Position numbers and translations under genes: made by a program
The notes under the pieces: model-generated
Told to the model about the DNA's origin: nothing
Database searches by the model: none
Seen by the model: only the letters and a program-made list of their open reading frames with translations
Shown: piece by piece, positions 1 through 5,063 of the stretch
Position numbering within the stretch: the first letter of the stretch is position 1
Layout of the letters: the number at the start of each line of letters is the position of its first letter
Source of the DNA: a candidate division Zixibacteria bacterium DG_27
GTDB taxonomy: Bacteria > Zixibacteria > MSB-5A5 > DG-27
Direction: 5' to 3'
DNA: 6,141 nt
NCBI GenBank assembly: GCA_001302725.1
Contig: LIZU01000083.1
Location: forward strand, 1 to 6,141

Positions 1-1522
1 CCGCGGTGGTCAGCTTATACAAGTAGATGCCGGAGGAGGCTCCCGAGGCCTCCCAGATGATGGAGTGAGATCCCATCTCCTCGACCGGCTCCAGAAAGCT
101 GGCGACTCTTCTCCCTGAGAGGTCGAATATCTCCAGTTTGACGGCGCCGCTTGTCGGCACATGGTAGGTGATCACGGTTCTCTGGTTGAAGGGATTGGGG
201 TGGTTCTGTTCCAGATAGAAACCCCTCGACAGAGAAACGATCTCCGGCGAGGAGGTGATCTCAGGTTCAAGTTCAACGGCAAGCTCCGTCCACTCACCAT
301 CCCTGACGATGATGTGGGTGAAGCTCCGGGTATGATACGACTCCTTCTCAACCCGCAAGCTGTAGACGCCGGGTTGAAGGAGGCGACGATAGCGACCGAA
401 AACGGGGTCGCTGGTCCGAGCCGCGATGTTGGGATTGTAAGCCTCTTCGATTATCACCTCCGCCTCCAAGGGCTGGGAGGTGAGAGCATCGGTAACGAGG
501 CCGGTCAGGCCTGGTCCCGCGGCACGGTCGAAAAGGTAGTAGATGCCGGGGAGGTTCCGCCGACAGATACCATCCACCATATCCGGGTCCTGGATAGTGG
601 TATCCGAGACCTCAACCGTGAAGGCCACGGCCGCGAACTTTTCATACTGCCAGGTTCGATGATAACCGTTGCCCGCTCCCCCGTTTATCCAGTCGTAGTG
701 ACCGATGCCGCTGTCTTTTGTGATGCGCGAGGCCATGTTGTATGCAATCCTCTCTATCACCCATCTGTCGGGAGCATATCCCCCCCTCTCGGAACGAATC
801 CAGGGGAAATAGATCACCTCCGGGCGTCCATAGGTGGGGCTGTGATAGTCGACGGTTATGATGAATCTCTTTTGCCGGGACAAATCCCTGACCGCCTGAG
901 TCTCGGCCTCGGAGAAAGGCGCCGGGCCACGGTAGAAGAAGCTATCGGGGATGGAATCGCCCTGCTCCCAGCCGAGGGAGAAATTGCGATTCAGATCCAC
1001 TCCATCGTAGTAATCGAAGAGGTGATTTTCGTTGTTGTCTCTCTTATTCTTGCGCCACCAGGTCAATCCCGCCTCCACGGCGGTGTGACCTTCGGCGTTC
1101 CACATCGGGACAACATAGATCTCCAGATCCTCTATCCAGCTGGTGGCCCGGACATCGTGAGTTCGGTAGCGGCAAAGAAGCTCACTCAACATCCACATCA
1201 AGATCTCCACCCCCAAAACCTCGTCGGCGTGCTGGTTTCCTAGAAGCAGGATTGCAGGTTCGTCCTCCTCCAGAAGAGGGTTGTCTGAGATCTTCAGGCA
1301 CCAGATCGCCAGACTGTCTCGAGTGGTGTGTCCGATAGAATCGAGGCGGGTAATCTCCGGGAAAGTGTTATGGAGAGAGTCCAGTTCGAGTATTACCTCC
1401 TGGTAGGTGTGATAACGTTCATCCAACCCAAAGGCTTTCTGCGAAGGGTTCACCGAGGTTGCAAGCAGAAAACCAAGCACAGGCAGGAAGCGTTGCACCG
1501 GGAGAATCGCGACAACTCTCAT
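1..1522 (-). CDS. Secreted M14 zinc carboxypeptidase with FlgD-like sorting tail (partial, C-terminus off the left edge)
   Basis: Predicted exported metallopeptidase that trims C-terminal residues from peptides outside the cytoplasm. The frame is open for 507 codons from ATG 1522 to the window edge. Residues 1-30 form a signal peptide: a basic start, then a hydrophobic stretch around FLPVLGFLLA. The M14 domain covers about 40-330. Zinc ligands are H98 and E101 (NQHADE) and H227 (DYHSPTYG). Substrate-site N178-R179 lie in DLNRNF, and the catalytic glutamate is E304 (FTVEVSD). Residues 336-424 (GLTGLVTDALTSQPLEAEV) look like a carboxypeptidase-regulatory or transthyretin-like beta domain. From residue 434 the tail FYLEQNHPNPFNQRT, ending GIYLYKL, is the FlgD-Ig or type A sorting domain of secreted FCB-group proteins; probably only about ten residues are missing. 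No alternative NTG start exists between the upstream in-frame TGA and this ATG. There is no Shine-Dalgarno sequence. Family assignment is firm; substrate preference and export route are inferred. Confidence 0.93.
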   Translation of the reverse strand, partial: MRVVAILPVQRFLPVLGFLLATSVNPSQKAFGLDERYHTYQEVILELDSLHNTFPEITRLDSIGHTTRDSLAIWCLKISDNPLLEEDEPAILLLGNQHADEVLGVEILMWMLSELLCRYRTHDVRATSWIEDLEIYVVPMWNAEGHTAVEAGLTWWRKNKRDNNENHLFDYYDGVDLNRNFSLGWEQGDSIPDSFFYRGPAPFSEAETQAVRDLSRQKRFIITVDYHSPTYGRPEVIYFPWIRSERGGYAPDRWVIERIAYNMASRITKDSGIGHYDWINGGAGNGYHRTWQYEKFAAVAFTVEVSDTTIQDPDMVDGICRRNLPGIYYLFDRAAGPGLTGLVTDALTSQPLEAEVIIEEAYNPNIAARTSDPVFGRYRRLLQPGVYSLRVEKESYHTRSFTHIIVRDGEWTELAVELEPEITSSPEIVSLSRGFYLEQNHPNPFNQRTVITYHVPTSGAVKLEIFDLSGRRVASFLEPVEEMGSHSIIWEASGASSGIYLYKLTTA

Positions 1523-1528
1523 GTTTTG

Positions 1529-1556
1529 AATATAGGGGAAAAACTGGAATTGAAAA
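1529..1556 (-). promoter_or_regulatory. Candidate promoter directly upstream of the peptidase (leaderless type)
   Basis: On the minus strand, TATATT (1534-1529) lies 6 bases before the ATG at 1522. TTTTCA (1556-1551), a 4/6 match to TTGACA, lies 16 bases further upstream. Transcription from such a -10 box would start at or within a base or two of the ATG. This agrees with the absence of a purine-rich ribosome site. The match is by eye and the region is AT-rich, so chance resemblance remains possible. Confidence 0.35.
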
Positions 1557-1669
1557 GAGGTTTTTGATGTCTCTTCAGGAAGGGGTGCTCAGAAGCTGAC
1601 CAGACAGAAGGCGGTTTCCATTCCGGGCCGTGGAGTTAGGGGAAGGTGACTTACGAGCTTCTGGTCGAC

Positions 1670-3166
1670 TTATTTAAATGCACTTTTACAGGCTTCGACG
1701 ATGCTGGGATCGAGTTGGGTTTGGGAGCAGCGGATCACCTCTTCCACCGCCTCCGAGAATTTCCTCGCCTTACGATAAGGTCTATCAGAGCTGACCGCAT
1801 CCAGAGTGTCCGCCACCGCCAACAGCCTTCCCTGTATAGGTACCTCCTCCCCTTTCAGGCCGTAAGGGTAGCCTTTGCCGTCGTATCTTTCGTGATGATA
1901 TAGAATATAGGGGAGTGCAGGTTCCAGAAACGGGATTCCCTCGACGATTTTGGCCCCCCGAACCGGATGTCTCTTCATGACCTCGAACTCCTCGGAGGTC
2001 AACAGACCATGCTTGTTGAGGATTCTGTCTGGAACCGCTATTTTGCCTACGTCGTGAAGAATCGCTCCCATGCGAAGTTCCAGCTTCTTCTCCGGCGGCC
2101 AACCCAACTGGCTTGCGATGGCGGTTGCGAAACTCCATCCCCTCTCAGTGTGTCCCCGGGTGTACTTGTCTCGAGCCTCGATGGAGTTCGCCAGCGCCAT
2201 AATGGTAGCAAGGTAGGTCTCCTGCAGGTCCTCATAGAGCCTGGAGTTTTGAATGGCGGTGGCGGCTTTGGAGGCCAGAATCGCCAAGGAGGCCAGCTGC
2301 CCTAAGGTGAAAGGTTTGAGGCTGTGGGTGCGCATGAGAAACAAGACCCCGAAGAATTGCCCCCGGGCCAACAGCGGCTGTGAAATCGCGGACTTAACAA
2401 GCCCCCGGGCATTTCCGAAAAACACCTTCGATCCTGCCGAGAAATTGACATCATAAAGATAGGGCTTGGAGAAATTCTCTATCCACAGGGAGGCGTCATC
2501 TTTGCCGAACCATCGGTTCTCGTTCACGAACTCGGAGCTCAATCCCTTGGTGGCTTTCAATTCCAACCGCCCATTTTTGCGGTTGTAGAGCAGAATCGCT
2601 CCCATATCCGCCTCGAACTCTTTGAGGGCGGTCTCGATGATGAAGTCCAAAAGTGGCTCTAGCTGAGCGGTGGAGCCCATTTTCTCGCAGATCTCGTGGA
2701 GGGAGACGATCTCGCGGAGCTTTATGTTCTCCCTCTCCAATTTCTGCTTGGAGAGACCACCTTCGACAGTGGCCTTGAGCTGTTCGGCGGTAAAGGGTTT
2801 GACCAGGTACTCGAAGGCTCCGGACTTGACCACCGATACTGCATTCTCAATGGTGGGTTGGCCGGTCATCAGAATGAGAACTACGTCTGGCTGAGAGCGA
2901 TTCGCAGCGTTGAGTATATCCACCCCGCTTATCTCCCCCATCATCAAATCGGTGATGATGACCTCCAGGGGGCGGGATTCTATGAGCTTTAGACCCTGGT
3001 GAGGATTGGCGGTGGCGATGACATCGTACTGGCCGTCGTCGAGCATCTCGGCGACGATTCCACAGACGCTCTCCTCGTCATCAATTACCAGGATGGTCGG
3101 TTTCCCCCCCTGAGAGGCTGTCTCCTCCCCAGCTAGAGAGGAAGCGGACTCTACAGCTGTCTCCAT
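1670..3166 (-). CDS. Response regulator with receiver, GAF and HD-GYP domains (predicted cyclic-di-GMP phosphodiesterase)
   Basis: Cytoplasmic signalling protein of 498 residues. Residues 24-135 are a receiver domain: acidic pocket D29-D30 (LVIDDEES), phosphoacceptor D73 (ITDLMM), T101 and K123 (VKPF). A short charged coiled linker (about 136-160) leads into a GAF domain (about 160-310). The HD-GYP domain follows at about 318-498. Its metal and catalytic motifs are intact: H339 in YTRGHTER, H371-D372 in HDVGKI, H400, H424-H425 in HHERYDGKGYP, D453, and SDRPYR at 459-464. It should hydrolyse cyclic-di-GMP when phosphorylated by an unseen histidine kinase; the GAF domain may add a second ligand or redox input. 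No GGDEF or DNA-binding domain is present. The ATG is well supported by GAGGAA five bases upstream. No kinase gene lies in the window. The gene is separated from both neighbours and probably has its own promoter in the preceding 324 bp. Confidence 0.95.
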   Translation of the reverse strand: METAVESASSLAGEETASQGGKPTILVIDDEESVCGIVAEMLDDGQYDVIATANPHQGLKLIESRPLEVIITDLMMGEISGVDILNAANRSQPDVVLILMTGQPTIENAVSVVKSGAFEYLVKPFTAEQLKATVEGGLSKQKLERENIKLREIVSLHEICEKMGSTAQLEPLLDFIIETALKEFEADMGAILLYNRKNGRLELKATKGLSSEFVNENRWFGKDDASLWIENFSKPYLYDVNFSAGSKVFFGNARGLVKSAISQPLLARGQFFGVLFLMRTHSLKPFTLGQLASLAILASKAATAIQNSRLYEDLQETYLATIMALANSIEARDKYTRGHTERGWSFATAIASQLGWPPEKKLELRMGAILHDVGKIAVPDRILNKHGLLTSEEFEVMKRHPVRGAKIVEGIPFLEPALPYILYHHERYDGKGYPYGLKGEEVPIQGRLLAVADTLDAVSSDRPYRKARKFSEAVEEVIRCSQTQLDPSIVEACKSAFK

Positions 3167-3171
3167 GGGAT

Positions 3172-3177
3172 TTCCTC
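3172..3177 (-). promoter_or_regulatory. Ribosome binding site of the HD-GYP regulator
   Basis: GAGGAA on the minus strand, five bases before the ATG at 3166, fixes this start. A second purine run (AGGAGGAAAA) lies about 20 bases further upstream but has no start codon at suitable spacing. Confidence 0.7.
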
Positions 3178-3254
3178 GTTCGCCGCGGTTTTCCTCCTGG
3201 TTTTAAAGCCCCGCTTGCTAACTGCTATATCGTCAAGGTAAACGGGCGAGTAAC

Positions 3255-3298
3255 TGGAGGCTCAATTATTGATCAACAATAGAACGACTGAGCTTCCA
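3255..3298. repeat. Inverted repeat with 10-bp arms enclosing a palindrome
   Basis: TGGAGGCTCA (3255-3264) and TGAGCTTCCA (3289-3298) are complementary at nine of ten positions. The odd pair is G-U if transcribed from the plus strand and A-C if from the minus strand. The 24-base interior begins with the near-palindrome at 3265-3280. No T-run follows on either side, so it is not a standard terminator. It could be a cruciform or RNA hairpin in the leader of the HD-GYP gene. Confidence 0.45.
3265..3280. promoter_or_regulatory. Operator-like near-palindrome ATTATTGATCAACAAT
   Basis: A 16-bp site symmetrical about the GATC centre, with one mismatched pair (seven of eight half-site positions agree). 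Its 8-bp core TTGATCAA is perfectly palindromic and recurs at 3380-3387. Size and symmetry fit a dimeric regulator site about 100 bp upstream of the HD-GYP start codon. The regulator is unknown. Confidence 0.4.
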
Positions 3299-3379
3299 AG
3301 AAGGTGGAGAGATTTTCAGCAGGGAGGTGCGCTGTGAAAGGAATCACGTCTGCAGCTGGAGGAGGGTATCGGTTCGGAG

Positions 3380-3387
3380 TTGATCAA
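3380..3387. promoter_or_regulatory. Second TTGATCAA palindrome
   Basis: An exact second copy of the 8-bp core found at 3269-3276, 111 bp away. Its flanks are not symmetrical, so it would be a weaker half-conserved site. Two copies in one short intergenic region are suggestive, not proof, of shared binding. Confidence 0.25.
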
Positions 3388-3490
3388 AAGATATAGAGCT
3401 GTCGGATTGCGAATAGGTGAGGGCGAACAGGGGGCTGGGCCTATAGGGTTCCGGGAGGCTCCATCGGTTCCGAAAGAGGCTATTCAGCCG

Positions 3491-4411
3491 TTATTCCCGG
3501 AGGCTTTCGATATACTTATCGGCGGCGACCGCCGCGGTGGTGCCGTCTCCGACGGCGTTGGTCACCTGGCGACAGAGCTGGGCTCTGACGTCTCCGACGG
3601 CATAGATACCTGGGATATTCGTTTCCATTCTGTCGTTGGTGAGGATGTAACCATTGGGGTCCAGATTCAGGCCCTCCCGGACCAACTTGCTATTGGGGAC
3701 GAAGCCGATGAAGACAAAGACCGCGCCGACCTGGAGTTGGTTTGCCTCTGCGGTTTTTTTGTTCTTCAGGGTGAGGGATTCCACTTTCTGTTTGCCGTTA
3801 ACCTTTTCGACAACGCTGTCCCAGACAAATTCGATTTTTTCATTCTTGAAAGCTCTCTCTTGAATGATCTTCTGAGCGCGAAGTTCGTCCCGGCGGTGGA
3901 TGATGTAGACCTTGCTTCCATACTTGGTCAAGAAGTTTGCCTCCTCCACGGCGGCATCACCTCCTCCAACTACGGCGATCTTTTGGTCTTTGAAGAAGGC
4001 ACCATCACAGATTGCGCAATACGAGACGCCCCTGCCGGCAAATTCCTCTTCTCCAGGAACTCCCAGCTTTCGGGGCTGTCCGCCGGTAGCGATTATGACT
4101 ACCGGGGCCTTATATTTCTCCTCATCGGTAACCACGATGCGGTCATTCTTCTCGCAGTAAACCTCACTGACGTCTTCGGATATTATCTCCGCACCGAACT
4201 TTTTGGCGTGCTCGGACATTCTGGTGGCCAACTCCGCCCCGGAGATGGACTCAAAGCCGGGGTAATCCTCGATGAGCTCGGTATTGGCGACCTGCCCGCC
4301 GGGAAGGTAGCGCTCAATGATTAAGGTCTTAAGGGCGGAGCGGGCCCCATACATTCCGGCGGTCAGACCTCCGGGACCGCCGCCAACAATGATTATGTCG
4401 TATTCTTTCAT
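3491..4411 (-). CDS. trxB: Thioredoxin reductase (NADPH, FAD)
   Basis: Low-molecular-weight flavoprotein that passes electrons from NADPH through FAD and a redox disulfide to thioredoxin in the cytoplasm. The 306-residue length is normal. Visible motifs in order: the N-terminal FAD-binding glycine motif IIIVGGGPGG (6-15); the redox pair C132-A-I-C135-D-G; the NADPH Rossmann motif VVGGGDAAVEEA (147-158); HRRDELR (172-178), whose basic residues favour NADPH over NADH; and the second FAD motif GIYAVGDV (268-275). I choose ATG 4411. AGGAAG ends seven bases before it but only one base before the in-frame TTG at 4417, too close for that TTG to be used. The gene follows the corrinoid adenosyltransferase by about 110 bp on the same strand and may be read through from it. 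Function is clear; the reason for its proximity to a B12 gene is not. Confidence 0.96.
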   Translation of the reverse strand: MKEYDIIIVGGGPGGLTAGMYGARSALKTLIIERYLPGGQVANTELIEDYPGFESISGAELATRMSEHAKKFGAEIISEDVSEVYCEKNDRIVVTDEEKYKAPVVIIATGGQPRKLGVPGEEEFAGRGVSYCAICDGAFFKDQKIAVVGGGDAAVEEANFLTKYGSKVYIIHRRDELRAQKIIQERAFKNEKIEFVWDSVVEKVNGKQKVESLTLKNKKTAEANQLQVGAVFVFIGFVPNSKLVREGLNLDPNGYILTNDRMETNIPGIYAVGDVRAQLCRQVTNAVGDGTTAAVAADKYIESLRE

Positions 4412-4418
4412 CTTCAAT

Positions 4419-4424
4419 CTTCCT
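4419..4424 (-). promoter_or_regulatory. Ribosome binding site that decides the trxB start
   Basis: AGGAAG on the minus strand lies seven bases upstream of ATG 4411 and one base upstream of the alternative TTG 4417. The spacing therefore favours the ATG and a 306-residue protein. Confidence 0.7.
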
Positions 4425-4472
4425 GCTTACTATTGTGGTTTGAGATTGAATCGAAATTGACGGATAGGGATT

Positions 4473-4524
4473 CACTGATCACCACTGACCACTCACCACT
4501 AACTACTCACCAATAGCTAACTAG
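4473..4524. repeat. Degenerate 7-bp tandem repeat array
   Basis: Between cobO and trxB the plus strand reads as four consecutive heptamers of consensus YACTNAC (4483-4510: CACTGAC, CACTCAC, and so on). One further copy, CACTGAT (4473-4479), is offset by three bases, and two decayed units run at 4511-4524. On the minus strand the units read GTNAGTR. The TAG stop of cobO (4523-4521) lies inside the last decayed unit. Because 7 is not a multiple of 3, the array puts TAG and TGA triplets into different minus-strand frames. Base composition is simple and unlike the flanking genes. Function is unknown. Confidence 0.7.
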
Positions 4525-5063
4525 TAATCTATCCCCTTCATCGCCAGGACCCCCAGTTGGTAAGGATGTTTAATGTCCAACATCTCGGTGACCAAATCCG
4601 CAACCTTCACGATTTGAGGATCGGCGGCTCTCCCGGTCAGAACTAAGGTGACCTCCTGCGGTCGAGATTCGATCAGCTCAAGCACCCTTTCAACCGGTAT
4701 CAGTTCCAATTTGACGGCAACATTGATTTCATCTAAGATGACGATGTTGTATTTTTCGGAATTGATTTTCTCAGTGGCCAACTCTAATGCCGCCTCGGCC
4801 TCTTTGCGGTGTTCTTCGAGGGGGAGCTTGTCTCCAAGAATTCCGACGCACCCCTTTCCCACGACGTGCAGCTCCACGTTGGGGCCAAGCTTTTTGAGTC
4901 CCTCCAGCTCTCCATACTTCCAGGTCCCCTTCACAAACTGGAGGATGCAGATTTTCAGATTGTGTCCGACGGCACGGACGCACATCCCTAAAGCGGCGGT
5001 GGTCTTTCCCTTACCATCGCCGGTGTAAACGATAACCATTCCTTTTTTCGGTTCTAGCTCCAT
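4521..5063 (-). CDS. cobO: Corrinoid (cob(I)alamin / cob(I)yrinic acid a,c-diamide) adenosyltransferase, BtuR/CobO type
   Basis: Transfers the 5'-deoxyadenosyl group of ATP to a reduced corrinoid, giving the adenosylated cofactor for B12 synthesis or salvage; cytoplasmic. The 180 residues carry the family P-loop TGDGKGKTTAALG (14-26), FVKGTWKYGELEG (43-55), Walker-B-like VILDEIN (108-114), LTGR (142-145), and the C-terminal signature VTEMLDIKHPYQLG...GIDY. Compared with Salmonella CobA as I recall it, the N-terminal helix of about 25 residues is missing. The Phe91 and Trp93 positions, which sit under the corrin, read C72 and G74 here (GKGCVGILGD). The ATG abuts the TGA of the upstream iron-sulfur gene, and GGAGGT sits seven bases before it, within that gene's last codons. 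Coupling is therefore likely. Family assignment is firm; whether the natural substrate is cobalamin, cobinamide or cobyrinate diamide is open. Confidence 0.93.
   Translation of the reverse strand: MELEPKKGMVIVYTGDGKGKTTAALGMCVRAVGHNLKICILQFVKGTWKYGELEGLKKLGPNVELHVVGKGCVGILGDKLPLEEHRKEAEAALELATEKINSEKYNIVILDEINVAVKLELIPVERVLELIESRPQEVTLVLTGRAADPQIVKVADLVTEMLDIKHPYQLGVLAMKGIDY

Larger units (their letters stand above)
3167..3490. other. 324-bp intergenic region between trxB and the HD-GYP regulator
   Basis: No credible gene on either strand. The stretch holds the nested inverted repeat at 3255-3298, a second TTGATCAA at 3380-3387, and the ribosome site of the HD-GYP gene at its left end. After the trxB stop there is only a 4-bp hairpin (GGCT-AGCC) with no T-run, so no intrinsic terminator is evident. 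A partial -35-like TTGACG occurs on the minus strand near 3230, but no -10 box is correctly spaced, so I do not call a promoter. Its length is unusual next to the tight spacing elsewhere and suggests it carries the control region of the HD-GYP gene. Confidence 0.6.

Noticed and set aside
161..1243. Long plus-strand open frame opposite the M14 peptidase
   Set aside because: The minus-strand reading contains the complete zinc and catalytic motifs of M14; the plus-strand product has no recognisable motif and is a shadow of GC-biased codons.
1590..1663. Inverted repeat CAGAAGCT / AGCTTCTG between the HD-GYP gene and the peptidase gene, considered as a terminator
   Set aside because: The arms are only 8 bp with a 58-base loop and no T-run follows on the minus strand; weak and probably chance.
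3368..3473. Direct repeat ATCGGTTC(C/G)GA at 3368-3378 and 3463-3473
   Set aside because: A short pair 95 bp apart with unrelated flanks, one copy immediately after trxB; not enough to call an element.
3380..4324. 314-codon plus-strand open frame opposite trxB
   Set aside because: trxB on the minus strand has every family motif; the antisense frame resembles no family and starts in the intergenic region without a ribosome site.
4412..4417. TTG at 4417 as the trxB start (308 residues)
   Set aside because: The ribosome site would be one base away; ATG 4411 has seven-base spacing and matches the usual start just before the FAD motif.
4412..4472. A separate trxB promoter between the heptamer array and the start codon
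   Set aside because: CACAAT-like and GTCAAT-like boxes at 18-bp spacing are poor matches; not supportable by eye.
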